A stretch of 64,000 bases of DNA from Halomonas smyrnensis AAD6 (GCF_000265245.1 NZ_AJKS02000001.1:1-64000), one strand, 5' to 3'; numbered from the stretch's first letter, positions 12,118 through 21,918 are shown. A program made the numbers and translations. The notes: generated from the sequence alone by a model not told the origin.

Positions 12118-13143
12118 TCAGTTGTGGGCGTGCAGGGCTTCGTTGAGTGCGATGGCGCTCTTGTTGGTCAGGCACTCGATGCGGCCGTTCTGGGAGTTGC
12201 GGCGCAGCAGCAGGTCGTCCTGGCCGGCCAGTTCGCGGGCGGCCACGACCTCGGCTTCCTGGCCCTGGTCGTCGAGCACGGCGACCTTGGCGCCGGCGGT
12301 GATGTAGAGGCCGGCTTCGACGGTGCAGCGGTCGCCCAGCGGGATGCCGATGCCGGCGTTGGCGCCGATCAGGCAGCCTTCGCCGACCTTGATGATGATG
12401 TTGCCGCCGCCGGACAGGGTGCCCATGGTGGAGCAGCCGCCGCCCAGGTCGGAGCCCTTGCCGACCATCACGCCGGCGGAGATGCGGCCCTCGATCATGC
12501 CCGGGCCTTCGGCGCCGGCGTTGAAGTTGACGAAGCCCTCGTGCATCACGGTGGAGCCCTCGCCGAGGTAGGCGCCCAGGCGCACGCGGGCGGTGTCGCC
12601 GATGCGCACGCCGGTCGGCACCACGTAGTCGGTCATCTTGGGGAACTTGTCGACGCAGTCCACCGACAGGGTGCGGCCTTCCAGGCGCGCCTTGAGGCGG
12701 CGGGCCGGCAGCTCCTCGATGTCGATCGGGCCTTCGCTGGACCAGGCGATGTTGCGCAGCAGGCCGAACATGCCGGTCAGGTCGGTGCCGTGGGGCTTGA
12801 CCAGGCGGTGCGACAGCAGGTGCAGCTTGAGGTAGACCTCCGGGGCGCTCTGCGGCGGCAGGTCCTCGGCGATGAAGGTCGCCACCAGCGGGCGCCGGCT
12901 GGCGGCCATGGCCTCGGCGAGCTCGGCCTGGTCGGCGTGGCCGGCGGCCTTCAGGGCCTCGGCGAGCGCGGTGCACTGCTCGGGCAGGAAGCTGACGGCG
13001 GCGTTGCCGGCGGGGGCGTCGAGCACCTTGGCGGCGGCCTCGACCAGGGCGGCGTCCGGATTCAGCAGCGGCGCCGGGTAGTAGATCTCCAGCCAGTCGC
13101 CCTGGGTGTTCTGGGTGCCGATTCCGAGTGCAAAGCTGAGCAT
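12118..13143 (-). CDS. dapD: 2,3,4,5-Tetrahydropyridine-2,6-dicarboxylate N-succinyltransferase
   Basis: Transfers succinyl from succinyl-CoA to tetrahydrodipicolinate in the succinylase branch of lysine/DAP synthesis. The 341-aa length fits the longer Pseudomonas-type DapD rather than the 274-aa enterobacterial form. A left-handed beta-helix is visible from about residue 175 (GVRIGDTARVRLGAYLGEGS, then hexapeptide repeats through VGEGCLIGANAGIGIPLGD). GAGAGGA precedes the ATG. The frame stays open far upstream through other genes because of the high GC, so the start was fixed by the ribosome binding site and the family N-terminus (MLSFALGIGTQN). Confidence 0.96.
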   Translation of the reverse strand: MLSFALGIGTQNTQGDWLEIYYPAPLLNPDAALVEAAAKVLDAPAGNAAVSFLPEQCTALAEALKAAGHADQAELAEAMAASRRPLVATFIAEDLPPQSAPEVYLKLHLLSHRLVKPHGTDLTGMFGLLRNIAWSSEGPIDIEELPARRLKARLEGRTLSVDCVDKFPKMTDYVVPTGVRIGDTARVRLGAYLGEGSTVMHEGFVNFNAGAEGPGMIEGRISAGVMVGKGSDLGGGCSTMGTLSGGGNIIIKVGEGCLIGANAGIGIPLGDRCTVEAGLYITAGAKVAVLDDQGQEAEVVAARELAGQDDLLLRRNSQNGRIECLTNKSAIALNEALHAHN

Positions 13144-13184
13144 GTGGGGTCCTCTCGATGGGGGCAGGTCGGCCGCGTGGCCGC

Positions 13185-13523
13185 CTAGAGATTGTCGTAG
13201 TCGCCGTCGCGGAAGCCGACGAGGATGTCGTCGCCGGTGTCGAGCAGCGGGCGCTTGATCAGGGTGGGGTTGGCCATCATCAGCCGGCGGGCCTTGTCGC
13301 CATCGATGTCGGCCTTGTCCTCGTCGGGCAGCTGGCGCCAGGTGGTGCTGCGCTTGTTGAGCAGGGTCAGCACCGGCACCCGCTCGAGGATGTCCTCGAG
13401 CAGCGGGGCGGACAGGCCGTCCTCGCGCAGGTCGTGGAACTGAAAGGGTTGCCCCTGGCCTTCCAGGGCCTTGCGCGCCTTGCGGCAGGTATCGCAGTTC
13501 TTGATGCCGAACAGCGTCATCAT
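13185..13523 (-). CDS. ArsC/Spx-family reductase-like protein (YffB type)
   Basis: A 112-aa thioredoxin-fold protein with a CDTC redox motif near residues 10-13 (GIKNCDTCRKA). The fold and the KRPLL and VGF signatures fit the YffB/ArsC-like family. These proteins are annotated as arsenate reductase-like, but the YffB group is not shown to act on arsenate and its substrate is unclear. It sits between dapC and dapD, similar to the yffB-dapE pairing of enterobacteria. The start could be either Met of MM; GGAGAG lies upstream. Confidence 0.85.
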   Translation of the reverse strand: MMTLFGIKNCDTCRKARKALEGQGQPFQFHDLREDGLSAPLLEDILERVPVLTLLNKRSTTWRQLPDEDKADIDGDKARRLMMANPTLIKRPLLDTGDDILVGFRDGDYDNL

Positions 13524-13538
13524 GGCGGTCTCTCCTGA

Positions 13539-14738
13539 TCAGGCGTGTCGTTCGACGTGGCGGCGCAGGCGGTGGGCGGCCTCGACGGTGGCGTCGAGCT
13601 CGTCCACCAGCGCCAGGCGGATGCGGCCGGCGCCGGGGTTCACGCCGTTGGCGCCGGGGCGGCCCATGTAGCTGCCCGGCAGCACGCTGACGTGCTGCTC
13701 GGCGAACAGCGAGCGGGTGAAGGCCTCGTCGTCGCCGCCGGGCACCGCCGGCCACAGGTAGAAGCTGGCCTCGGGCGCGGGGAAGTCCATCACCGGGGCG
13801 AGAATCTCGGTCACCGCGGCGAACTTCTCGCGATAGGCGTCGCGGTTGGCACGCACGTGGGCCTCGTCGTTCCAGGCGGCGATCGAGGCGTGCTGCAGCG
13901 GCAGCGACATGGCGCAGCCGTGATAGGTGCGGTAGCGGCGGAAGGCCGCCAGCAGCGCGGCGTCGCCGGCCACGAACCCCGAGCGCAGCCCCGGCAGGTT
14001 GGAGCGCTTGGACAGCGAATGGAACACCAGGCAGCGCCGGTAGTCGTGGCGGCCGAGCTCGGCGCAGGCCTGCAGCAGGCCCGGGGGCGGGGCGCCCTCG
14101 TCCAGGTAGAGCTCCGAATAGCACTCGTCGGCGGCGACGATGAAGTCGTGCTCGTCGGCCAGGGCGATCAGCTTCTTGAGCTCGTCGAGCGGCGTCACCG
14201 CGCCGGTGGGGTTGCCCGGCGAGCAGGTGAAGACGATCTGCACGTCGCGCCAGGTCTCGGCCGGCACGGCGTCGAGATCGGGACGAAAGCCGTGCTCGGC
14301 GCGGCAGTCGAGATAGAGCGGCGTGCCGCCGGCCAGCAGGGTGGCGCCCTCGTAGATCTGGTAGAAGGGGTTGGGCACCGCGACCCGCGCCGGGCGGCTG
14401 CGGTCCAGCGCCGCCTGGACGAAGGCGAAGATCGCCTCGCGGGTGCCGTTGACCGGCAGCACCTGGGATTCGGCGTCGAGGCCCTCGAGGGCGAAGCGCC
14501 GCCGGGCCCAGTCGGCGATGGCGCCGCGCAGCTCGGGCATGCCGGGGGTGGCCGGATAGCGGGCCATGTCGCCGATGTGCGCGGTCAGCGCTTCGAGGGC
14601 GCCGGCATAGGGCGCGTGGCGCGGCTCGCCGATGGTCAGCGGGATGTGCGCCAGGTCCTCGGGCGTCGTCACGTCGGCCTTGAGAGCGGCGAGCTTCTCG
14701 AAGGGATAGGGCTGCAGGGCGTCGAGATCGGGGTTCAT
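13539..14738 (-). CDS. dapC: Succinyldiaminopimelate transaminase
   Basis: PLP-dependent class I/II aminotransferase converting N-succinyl-2-amino-6-ketopimelate to N-succinyl-L,L-DAP, the step between DapD and DapE. The 399-aa protein has the PLP Schiff-base lysine in FHSLSKRSNLPG (about 240), CSPGNPTG (about 175) and a C-terminal arginine motif (GAGRIRLAL). Assignment to DapC rather than another aminotransferase rests on similarity recalled from the DapC subfamily and on its place in a dap cluster. The ribosome binding site is weak. Confidence 0.93.
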   Translation of the reverse strand: MNPDLDALQPYPFEKLAALKADVTTPEDLAHIPLTIGEPRHAPYAGALEALTAHIGDMARYPATPGMPELRGAIADWARRRFALEGLDAESQVLPVNGTREAIFAFVQAALDRSRPARVAVPNPFYQIYEGATLLAGGTPLYLDCRAEHGFRPDLDAVPAETWRDVQIVFTCSPGNPTGAVTPLDELKKLIALADEHDFIVAADECYSELYLDEGAPPPGLLQACAELGRHDYRRCLVFHSLSKRSNLPGLRSGFVAGDAALLAAFRRYRTYHGCAMSLPLQHASIAAWNDEAHVRANRDAYREKFAAVTEILAPVMDFPAPEASFYLWPAVPGGDDEAFTRSLFAEQHVSVLPGSYMGRPGANGVNPGAGRIRLALVDELDATVEAAHRLRRHVERHA

Positions 14739-14882
14739 GGCGCGTCCAGTGGGGGCCGTTATCGGCGTCGTTATGATGCTTGTGGTTCGATCGAGCGCTG
14801 GGCAAGACGCCGATTATAGGGAACCCCCGGTGGGGCCTCAAACGCGAGACACTGCGCAGGCTGACCCGGCGCCCGGCGCCGT

Positions 14883-17561
14883 TCAGCCGCGGATATCGAG
14901 CGTCTCGATCAGTCGCTCGCGCAGGCGCTGCTGGCGCTCGGGGTCGGTGATCGGATCGCCGGCCCGGTCGGTGATGAAGAACACGTCCTCGACCCGTTCG
15001 CCCAGGGTGGCGATCTTGGCCGCCGAGAGGGCGATGTCCTGCTCCATGAAGATGCGCCCGACCCGGGCCAGCAGGCCGGGACGGTCCGGCGCGGTGAGCT
15101 CCAGCAGGGTGCGGCCGCCGGTCGGGTCCTGCTCGATGATGACCTGGGTCGGCACCCGGAAGTGCTTGAGCTGGCGCGGGGTGTGACGGCTGACGATCTG
15201 CGGGTAGTCGTCCGGGTCGTCGAGCTCTTCCACCAGGTGGCGACGGATCTCCTCCAGGCGTGCCGGTTCGCGGATCGCCAGGTTGTCGTCGTCGAGCACG
15301 ATGAAGGTGTTGAGCGTCCAGTCGTTGCTCGAGGTGGCGATGCGGGCGTCGTGCACCGAGAGGCCGAGCTGCTCCATGGCCGCCGAGGTGGCGGCGAAGA
15401 GGTTGTCCACCGAGCGGGTATGGATGAAGACCTTGGTGCCGCCCTCGGCCATGTCGGCGGTGGGGGCGCTGATCATCACCAGCGGCAGCTCGCTGCCCTG
15501 GTGGTCGAGGATGCCCTGGGTCTGCCAGGCGATCTCGCTGGGGGCGTACTGCAGGAAATAGTCCTCGCCCAGCGACTCCCACAGCCGGTCGACCCGGTCC
15601 ATGTCGGCGCCCACCGTGGCCAGCAGCGAGTGCGCCTCGTCGCGGGTCTCGCGCACCGAGTCGTCGCGCTCCATCGGGTTCTCGAGCCCGCGGCGCAGGG
15701 CGCGCTTGGTCTCGGCGTGGAGCTGGCGCAGCAGCGAGGCGCGCCAGCCGTTCCACAGCGTGGGGTTGGTGGCGGTGATGTCGGCCACGGTCAGCACGTA
15801 GAGATAGTCGAGGCGTGTCTCGTCGCCGATCTCGCGGGCGAACTCGCTGATCACCTCCGGGTCGCTGATGTCGCGCTTCTGGGCGACCATCGACATCAGC
15901 AGATGATGCTCCACCAGCCAGGCCACCAGCCGGGTGTCGCGGACGGAGAGGCCGTGCAGGGCGGCGAAGGCCTCCACGTCGCGGGCGCCGATCATCGAGT
16001 GGTCGCCGCCGCGGCCCTTGCCGATGTCGTGGAACAGTCCGGCGATCCACAAGAGTTCCAGCTTGGGCAGCTGCTGGATCAGCACCGCGGCCACCGGGTA
16101 GGTCTCGCGGGCCTCGGCCTTGCGGAAGTTGTGGAAGCACTTGAGCAGGCGCAGGGTGTGGGCGTCCACGGTGTAGATGTGGAACAGGTCGTGCTGCATC
16201 AGCCCCACGGCCTGGCCGAACACCGGCAGGTACTTGCCGAGCACGCCGTAACGGTTCATGCGCCTGAGCTGACGGGCGACGTTGCCGCTGGAGCGCAGCA
16301 GGGCCATGAACAGCCGCTGGTGGCGCGGGTCCTCGCGGTAGCGGTCGTCGATCAGGTGGCGATGATCGCGGATCAGGCGGATGGTGTCGGCGCGCACGCC
16401 CTCGATCTCGGGGTGCTCGGCCATCAGCAGGAACAGTTCGAGCAGCGCCGAGGGCGCCTCGCGGAACACCGTCCGCGAACGGGCCTGGATGTAGCCGCCG
16501 GTGATCTCGAAGCGGGCGTTGAGCGGCACCGTCTCGAGCTCTTCGCCGTCGCGCAGGATGGCCTCGTCGAAGTGCTGCAGCAGCATGTCGTTGAGCCCGG
16601 CGAGCGCCGTCACATGCCGGTAGTAGCGTTTCATGAACTGCTCGACGGCGAGGCGCTCCGGGGTGTCCTGATAGCCGAACAGCTCGGCGATGGTGGCCTG
16701 GTGGTCGAACAGCAGGCGGTCCTCTGCGCGCCCGGTGAGCATGTGCAGTGCATAGCGGACCTGCCACAGGAAGGCCTGGCCCTGGCTGAGGATGCGCAGC
16801 TCGGCGTCGTTCATGAAGCCGATGTCGACGATGTCCTCGTAGCGCTCGGTGGCGAAGTGTCGCTTGGCGACCCAGCCGATCATCTGGATGTCGCGCAGCC
16901 CGCCGGGCGAGCTCTTGATGTTGGGCTCGAGGTGATACTCGGAGTTGTTGAAGCGGTAGTGGCGGGCGATCTGCTCCTGCCACTTGGCCTCGAAGAAGCG
17001 GTCCGCCGGCCACAGTCGGTCGGTGGCGATGCGCGCCTGCATGGCCTCGCGCAGCCGCTCGGGGCCGGCCAGGGTGCGCGATTCGAGCAGGTTGGTGATC
17101 ACCGTGACGTCGGCGGCGGCCTCGCGCTCGCAGTCGGAGAGCGAGCGCACGCTGTGGCCGATCTCCAGGCCGATGTCCCACAGGAAGGTGATGAAGGCGG
17201 TCAGCGGTTCGCGGAACGGCTCGTCGTCATCGTGCTCGAGCAGCAGCAGCAGGTCGATGTCGGAGCGGGGATGCAGCTCGCCCCGGCCGTAGCCGCCCAC
17301 GGCGAGCAGGGCGATGCCGTCGGGCCAGTCATGCTGCTGCCAGGCGAGCGCCAGCAGGCGGTCGAGGCACCAGGCGCGGCCGTGCACCAGGTCGCGGATG
17401 TCGGCACCGGCGTGGAAGCGTTCGTCGAGGCGCGCCTGGATCGTGGCCAGGGCCGCCTTGAACGGCGCGATCGGCGATCGGCTGCCGGTCAGCTCGGCGC
17501 GGAAGTCCTCGACGTCGAACAGGCTCTCGTCGGGCGTGAAGGCGTAGTGGTGCAGCAGCAT
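14883..17561 (-). CDS. glnD: [Protein-PII] uridylyltransferase / uridylyl-removing enzyme
   Basis: Bifunctional nitrogen sensor that uridylylates PII proteins when glutamine is low and removes UMP when it is high. The 892-aa protein has the nucleotidyltransferase signature GGYGRGELHPRSDIDLL (about 90-106), an HD domain (about 440-570, including HDIGKGRGGDHS) and two C-terminal ACT domains (about 690-890) that bind glutamine. It lies 10 bp downstream of map and 144 bp upstream of dapC. The map-glnD-dap order is familiar in Pseudomonas-like genomes. Confidence 0.97.
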   Translation of the reverse strand: MLLHHYAFTPDESLFDVEDFRAELTGSRSPIAPFKAALATIQARLDERFHAGADIRDLVHGRAWCLDRLLALAWQQHDWPDGIALLAVGGYGRGELHPRSDIDLLLLLEHDDDEPFREPLTAFITFLWDIGLEIGHSVRSLSDCEREAAADVTVITNLLESRTLAGPERLREAMQARIATDRLWPADRFFEAKWQEQIARHYRFNNSEYHLEPNIKSSPGGLRDIQMIGWVAKRHFATERYEDIVDIGFMNDAELRILSQGQAFLWQVRYALHMLTGRAEDRLLFDHQATIAELFGYQDTPERLAVEQFMKRYYRHVTALAGLNDMLLQHFDEAILRDGEELETVPLNARFEITGGYIQARSRTVFREAPSALLELFLLMAEHPEIEGVRADTIRLIRDHRHLIDDRYREDPRHQRLFMALLRSSGNVARQLRRMNRYGVLGKYLPVFGQAVGLMQHDLFHIYTVDAHTLRLLKCFHNFRKAEARETYPVAAVLIQQLPKLELLWIAGLFHDIGKGRGGDHSMIGARDVEAFAALHGLSVRDTRLVAWLVEHHLLMSMVAQKRDISDPEVISEFAREIGDETRLDYLYVLTVADITATNPTLWNGWRASLLRQLHAETKRALRRGLENPMERDDSVRETRDEAHSLLATVGADMDRVDRLWESLGEDYFLQYAPSEIAWQTQGILDHQGSELPLVMISAPTADMAEGGTKVFIHTRSVDNLFAATSAAMEQLGLSVHDARIATSSNDWTLNTFIVLDDDNLAIREPARLEEIRRHLVEELDDPDDYPQIVSRHTPRQLKHFRVPTQVIIEQDPTGGRTLLELTAPDRPGLLARVGRIFMEQDIALSAAKIATLGERVEDVFFITDRAGDPITDPERQQRLRERLIETLDIRG

Positions 17562-17571
17562 GGCGGCCGGC

Positions 17572-18363
17572 TCAGTGGGCGAGGAAGGAGAGGTCTTCGT
17601 CGCTGCGCGCGGTCAGCACCTCCACGCCGCTGGCGGTGACCAGCAGGGTGTGTTCCCACTGGGCGGTGAGGCCCTTGTCCTTGGTGACCGCGGTCCAGCC
17701 GTCGCGCAGCACCTTGGTGCGGTGGTCGCCCACGTTGATCATTGGCTCGATGGTGAAGCACATGCCTTCCTCGAGGGCGATGTCCGCCTCCGGCGCATAG
17801 CCGTCGTAGTGCAGCACCTGCGGGTCCTCGTGGAAGCCGGCGCCGATGCCGTGACCGCAGAAGTCGCGCACCACCGAGTAGCCGCTGGCCTCGGCGTGCT
17901 GCTGGATGGCGCGGGCCAGCTCCGAGAGATGCACGCCGGGACGCACCAGGGCGATGCTTTTGTAGAGGCATTCCTGGGTGACGCGGCACAGGCGGCTGCC
18001 CTGGATGCTCTCGCCGACGATGAACATCACGCTGGAGTCGCCGTGGTAGCCGTCCCGGGTCTTCACCGTGACGTCCAGATTCATGATGTCGCCCTTCTTC
18101 AGCTTCTTGCCGTCGTCGGGGATGCCATGGCAGACCACGTGATTGATCGAGGTGCACACGGACTTGGGGAAGCCGTGATAGTTGAGCGGGGCGGGCGTGG
18201 AGCCGAGCTCGTCGACGATGTAGTCGTGACAGCGCCGATCGATCTCGCCGGTGCTGACGCCGGCCTGGACGTAAGGGGCGATCATCTCGAGCACGCTGGC
18301 GGCCTGGCGGCCCGCTTCACGCATCTTCTCGATCTCGTCGGGCGTTTTGATGGGTACGTTCAT
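17572..18363 (-). CDS. map: Methionine aminopeptidase, type I
   Basis: Removes the initiator methionine from nascent proteins. The 263-aa protein has all five metal ligands in family positions: D97 (NLDVTV), D109 (HGDS), H171 (CGHGIG), E206 (TIEPM) and E237 (QWEHTL). The ATG at 18363 gives the normal family N-terminus; upstream in-frame codons to 18564 are not supported. It is divergent from rpsB, with 295 bp between. Confidence 0.96.
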   Translation of the reverse strand: MNVPIKTPDEIEKMREAGRQAASVLEMIAPYVQAGVSTGEIDRRCHDYIVDELGSTPAPLNYHGFPKSVCTSINHVVCHGIPDDGKKLKKGDIMNLDVTVKTRDGYHGDSSVMFIVGESIQGSRLCRVTQECLYKSIALVRPGVHLSELARAIQQHAEASGYSVVRDFCGHGIGAGFHEDPQVLHYDGYAPEADIALEEGMCFTIEPMINVGDHRTKVLRDGWTAVTKDKGLTAQWEHTLLVTASGVEVLTARSDEDLSFLAH

Positions 18364-18423
18364 GGAATCTCGGAATCGGAGGTGGTGTCGCCGGGCTCGA
18401 GGGCGCGGGAGGCGTCGGGCGAC

Positions 18424-18452
18424 TTCATCTTGGGAGTGATCCATGGTATAAA
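18424..18452 (+). promoter_or_regulatory. Candidate rpsB promoter with GC-rich discriminator and about 200-nt leader
   Basis: TGGTATAAA (-10 TATAAA at 18447-18452) followed at once by a GC-rich discriminator (GCTGCGCGC), with a weak -35 (TTCATC) 17 bp upstream. An extended -10 with a GC-rich discriminator is typical of stringently controlled ribosomal promoters. The start would lie near 18459, giving a leader of about 200 nt before rpsB. In E. coli the rpsB-tsf transcript is autogenously controlled by S2 through its leader; here the leader length fits, but the structure was not folded. The rest of the 295-bp map-rpsB gap shows no gene. Confidence 0.55.
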
Positions 18453-18658
18453 GCTGCGCGCTTTCCTGCAATCGCGGAGCCTCGCCGAGTCCTCGGCGCC
18501 TCGGCGACCCCCAGGGGAGTACGTCAATCAACGCAATGCCTTGAAAACACACATGCACCGGCACATGGTCTCGGGTGCTGTCGTGGCCATCCTCGATGAC
18601 GCGACGGTCGGATCCATGGGGTGCGTGGAGGCCTAACCCGATTTTTCAGGAGTCATCC

Positions 18659-19402
18659 ATGGCACACGTCAACATGCGTGACCTGCTCAAAGCAGGCGCC
18701 CACTTCGGTCACCAGACCAAGTACTGGAACCCGAAGATGAGCAAGTTCATCTTCGGCGCTCGCAACAAGATTCACATCATCAACCTCGAGCACACCCTGC
18801 CGGCCCTCAACGAGGCGATCGACGTGGTCGAGAAGATGGCTGCGGCCAACAACAAGATCATGTTCGTCGGCACCAAGCGCAGCGCGAGCAAGATCGTCAA
18901 GGAAGAGGCCACCCGCGTCGGTCAGCCGTTCGTCAACCACCGCTGGCTCGGCGGCATGCTGACCAACTACAAGACCATTCGCGTCTCCATCAAGCGTCTG
19001 CGCGAGCTCGAGGCCATGCACGAGGATGGCACCTTCGAGAAGCTGACCAAGAAAGAAGTGCTGATGGCGACCCGCGAGCAGGACAAGCTCGAGCGGTCCG
19101 TGGGCGGTATCAAGGAAATGGGCGGCCTGCCCGATGCCCTGTTCGTGATCGACGTCGATCACGAGCGCATCGCCATCAACGAAGCGAACAAGCTGGGCAT
19201 TCCGGTCATCGGCGTGGTGGATACCAATTCCAACCCCGATGGCGTCGACTACGTGATCCCGGGCAACGATGACTCCATCCGCGCCATCCAGATCTACGTC
19301 AAGGCCATCGCCGACGCCTGCGGTCGTGCGAAGGAAGGTCGTCCGGACGAGTTCGTCGAGGTGACCGAAGCCGAAGAGAGCCAGGGCGACGCCGCCGAGT
19401 GA
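18659..19402 (+). CDS. rpsB: 30S ribosomal protein S2
   Basis: Structural protein of the small ribosomal subunit that also recruits S1. The 247-aa protein starts [19 protein letters not shown], matching the family exactly, and contains [12 protein letters not shown] and [10 protein letters not shown]. An AGGAG lies 7 nt before the ATG at 18659; a longer frame from 18575 lacks support. The acidic C-terminal tail ([14 protein letters not shown]) is normal for S2. Confidence 0.98.
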   Translation: MAHVNMRDLLKAGAHFGHQTKYWNPKMSKFIFGARNKIHIINLEHTLPALNEAIDVVEKMAAANNKIMFVGTKRSASKIVKEEATRVGQPFVNHRWLGGMLTNYKTIRVSIKRLRELEAMHEDGTFEKLTKKEVLMATREQDKLERSVGGIKEMGGLPDALFVIDVDHERIAINEANKLGIPVIGVVDTNSNPDGVDYVIPGNDDSIRAIQIYVKAIADACGRAKEGRPDEFVEVTEAEESQGDAAE

Positions 19403-19430
19403 TCGTCGGCCCGCCTGGGTCGGCCCGACT

Positions 19431-19450
19431 GCCGTCACTTCGGTGACGGC
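19431..19450 (+). terminator. UUCG-capped hairpin in the rpsB-tsf gap
   Basis: Perfect 8-bp stem GCCGTCAC / GTGACGGC closed by a TTCG tetraloop, 29 bp after the rpsB stop. It precedes the stronger terminator at 19468. It probably protects the rpsB 3' end or pauses polymerase. Confidence 0.6.
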
Positions 19451-19467
19451 TCGCCGAGCAGGCGCAA

Positions 19468-19487
19468 GGGGGCTCAGGCCCCCTTTT
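19468..19487 (+). terminator. Intrinsic terminator between rpsB and tsf
   Basis: GGGGGC TCAG GCCCCC followed by TTTT. The tsf ATG is 53 bp downstream and I see no convincing promoter between them, so this is probably a partial terminator that lets a fraction of transcripts reach tsf. Confidence 0.75.
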
Positions 19488-19539
19488 CTCTCTTCTTCCC
19501 CGCTATTATTTCAGGTCGAACCATTCAGAGGACACTACC

Positions 19540-20409
19540 ATGGCAGCTATCAGCGCCTCTCAGGTCAAGGAACTTCGCGAGCGCACCGGGCTCGGCATGA
19601 TGGAGTGCAAGAAGGCCCTCACCGAGGCCGGCGGTGACATCGACACCGCGATCGAGAACCTGCGCAAGAACTCCGGTCTCAAGGCCGCCAAGAAGGCCGG
19701 CCGTACCGCCGCCGAAGGCGCCGTCGTCACCCGCGTTGCCGAAGACGGCAGCTATGGCGTGATGGTCGAGATCAACTCCGAGACCGACTTCGTCGCCCGC
19801 GACGACAACTTCACCGCCTTCGCCGACCGCGTGGCCGATGCCTTCTTCGCCGCCAAGAGCGAAGACGTCGCCGCCATCATGGAAGGCGAGCTGGAAGAAG
19901 CCCGCGAGCAGCTGGTGCAGAAGATCGGCGAGAACATCGGCGTGCGCCGCAGCGTCGTCGTCGACGCACCGGAAGGCGGTCTGGTGGGCGCCTACGTCCA
20001 CGGCGGCCGCATCGGCGTGCTGACCACCCTCAAGGGTGGCACCGCCGAGGCCGCCAAGGACGTGTCCATGCACGTGGCCGCCATCAACCCGGCCGTCGCG
20101 CTGCCGGAAAACATGCCGCAGGACAAGCTGGACGCCGAGAAGGCGATCATCCTGGCCCAGCCGGACATGGCCGGCAAGCCGGAGCAGATCGCCGAGAAGA
20201 TGGTCCAGGGCCGCCTGAAGAAGTACCTGGCCGAGAACAGCCTGACCGAGCAGGCCTTCGTCAAGGATCCGAACCAGACCGTGGCCGAGTACGTCAAGGC
20301 CGCCGGTGGCGAGGTCATTGGCTTCACCCGCTTCGAAGTGGGCGAGGGCATCGAGAAGGAAGAGGTCGACTTCGCCAAGGAAGTCATGGAACAGGCGCAG
20401 CGCAGCTAA
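19540..20409 (+). CDS. tsf: Elongation factor Ts
   Basis: Guanine-nucleotide exchange factor for EF-Tu. The 289-aa protein has the UBA-like N-terminus [19 protein letters not shown] and the EF-Tu contact segment [16 protein letters not shown] (about 72-87), both hallmarks of EF-Ts. It lies downstream of rpsB in the conserved order, followed by a terminator and pyrH. Confidence 0.98.
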   Translation: MAAISASQVKELRERTGLGMMECKKALTEAGGDIDTAIENLRKNSGLKAAKKAGRTAAEGAVVTRVAEDGSYGVMVEINSETDFVARDDNFTAFADRVADAFFAAKSEDVAAIMEGELEEAREQLVQKIGENIGVRRSVVVDAPEGGLVGAYVHGGRIGVLTTLKGGTAEAAKDVSMHVAAINPAVALPENMPQDKLDAEKAIILAQPDMAGKPEQIAEKMVQGRLKKYLAENSLTEQAFVKDPNQTVAEYVKAAGGEVIGFTRFEVGEGIEKEEVDFAKEVMEQAQRS

Positions 20410-20436
20410 GGCGCCAGCCGGTTCCAGCATGAAGAT

Positions 20437-20460
20437 GGCGTGCGCGAGAGCGCACGCCTT
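20437..20460 (+). terminator. Intrinsic terminator after tsf
   Basis: Perfect 9-bp stem GGCGTGCGC / GCGCACGCC with a GAGA loop and a short TT. It lies 27 bp after the tsf stop, before pyrH. Confidence 0.65.
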
Positions 20461-20519
20461 CGCGTATCCGGCCGGTGCATCCGGCCATCCAGATTCCTCG
20501 AGTTTCCGGGAGACATGCC

Positions 20520-21284
20520 ATGAGCAGTGCCGAGCCACTTTCCACCAAGACCGACAAGCCTCGCGCCGAGGTCTCTAAGTACAAGCGCATCCTGCTCAAG
20601 CTGTCCGGGGAGGCCCTGACCGGCGACGCCGAATTCGGCATCGACCCCAAGGTGCTCGACCGCATGGCGCTGGAGATCGGCCAGCTGGTCGGCATCGGCG
20701 TTCAGGTCGGCATCGTGGTCGGCGGCGGCAACCTGTTCCGCGGCGCCGCGCTGCACGAAGCGGGCATGGAAAGGGTCACCGGCGACCACATGGGCATGCT
20801 GGCCACGGTGATGAACGCCCTGGCGATGCGTGACGCCCTGGAGCGCTCCAACATCCGTTCGCGGGTGATGTCGGCGATTCCCATGAGCGGCGTGGTCGAG
20901 CACTACGACCGCCGCACGGCGATCCGCTACCTGACCTCCGGCGACGTGGTGATGTTCTCCGCGGGAACCGGCAACCCCTTCTTCACCACCGACTCCGCGG
21001 CCTGCCTGCGCGGCATCGAGATCGACGCCGACGTGGTGGTCAAGGCCACCAAGGTGGACGGGGTGTACGACAAGGACCCGGTCAAGTATCCCGATGCGGT
21101 CAAGTATGAGCAGCTGTCCTACGATGACGCCATCGACCAGAAGCTCGGGGTCATGGATTTGACCGCCATCTGCCTGGTGCGGGACCATGACATGCCGGTA
21201 CGCGTGTTCAACATGAACAAGCCGGGGGCGCTGCTGAACCTGGTGGTAGGCGGCCGGGAAGGCACGCTGATTGACAGAGGGTGA
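20520..21284 (+). CDS. pyrH: Uridylate kinase (UMP kinase)
   Basis: Phosphorylates UMP to UDP; a hexameric amino-acid-kinase-fold enzyme. The 254-aa protein has [13 protein letters not shown] (phosphate-binding N-terminus after a 20-residue extension), GGGNLFRG, and [12 protein letters not shown] and [13 protein letters not shown], all diagnostic. The ATG at 20520 follows GGGAGA; an in-frame start at 20475 would fall in the terminator region. It lies 4 bp upstream of the frr start. Confidence 0.97.
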   Translation: MSSAEPLSTKTDKPRAEVSKYKRILLKLSGEALTGDAEFGIDPKVLDRMALEIGQLVGIGVQVGIVVGGGNLFRGAALHEAGMERVTGDHMGMLATVMNALAMRDALERSNIRSRVMSAIPMSGVVEHYDRRTAIRYLTSGDVVMFSAGTGNPFFTTDSAACLRGIEIDADVVVKATKVDGVYDKDPVKYPDAVKYEQLSYDDAIDQKLGVMDLTAICLVRDHDMPVRVFNMNKPGALLNLVVGGREGTLIDRG

Positions 21285-21288
21285 GAAC

Positions 21289-21846
21289 GTGATTGACGAG
21301 ATCCAGAAGGACGCAGAAAGTCGCATGAAGAAGAGCCTCGACTCTCTTCATCACAACTTCAACAAGATCCGCACCGGCCGGGCGCATCCCAGCATCCTGG
21401 AGGCGGTGACCGTCGATTACTACGGCGGCCAGGTGCCGATCAATCAGGTGGCCTCGGTGAACATTGAGGACGCCCGGACCCTGACCGTGGTGCCCTGGGA
21501 GCAGCAGATGGTGCCGAAGGTCGAGAAGGCCATCATGACCGCCGAGCTGGGCCTCAACCCGGCGAGCGCCGGCAACGTGATCCGCGTGCCGATGCCGATG
21601 CTCACCGAGGAGACTCGCAAGGGCTACATCAAGCAGGCGCGTCAGGAAGCCGAGAATGCCCGGGTGGCGGTGCGCAACGTGCGCCGCGACGCCAACGGCG
21701 ACATCAAGGCGCTGCTGAAGGACAAGGACATCACCGAGGACGAGGCGCGTCAGGGTGAGGATGCCATCCAGAAGCTGACCGACAAGGTCGTCGCCGAGAT
21801 CGACAAGACCCTGGAAACCAAGGAACACGACCTGATGCAGGTCTGA
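21289..21846 (+). CDS. frr: Ribosome recycling factor
   Basis: Splits post-termination ribosomes together with EF-G. With the GTG start at 21289 the protein is 185 aa, the usual family length, beginning MIDEIQKDAESRM. RTGRAHPSILE and the C-terminal coiled-coil segment (KLTDKVVAEIDKTLETKEHDLMQV region) are typical. A GAGGGTGAG ribosome binding site decides the GTG over a TTG at 21271 that overlaps pyrH. It is 4 bp from pyrH, in the same operon. Confidence 0.97.
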   Translation: MIDEIQKDAESRMKKSLDSLHHNFNKIRTGRAHPSILEAVTVDYYGGQVPINQVASVNIEDARTLTVVPWEQQMVPKVEKAIMTAELGLNPASAGNVIRVPMPMLTEETRKGYIKQARQEAENARVAVRNVRRDANGDIKALLKDKDITEDEARQGEDAIQKLTDKVVAEIDKTLETKEHDLMQV

Positions 21847-21918
21847 CGGACGGGCCGGCGGCACCTCCGGGTGCCGTCGTTCATGGAATGCCCCGTCCCA
21901 CCCGCCATGCGAGACATC

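Noticed and set aside
12118..17181. A 1687-codon open frame on the minus strand
   Set aside because: Only its 3' end (12118-13143) is dapD. The rest overlaps dapC and glnD in another frame and reads as low-complexity Arg/Pro/Ala, typical of stop-poor shadow frames in GC-rich DNA.
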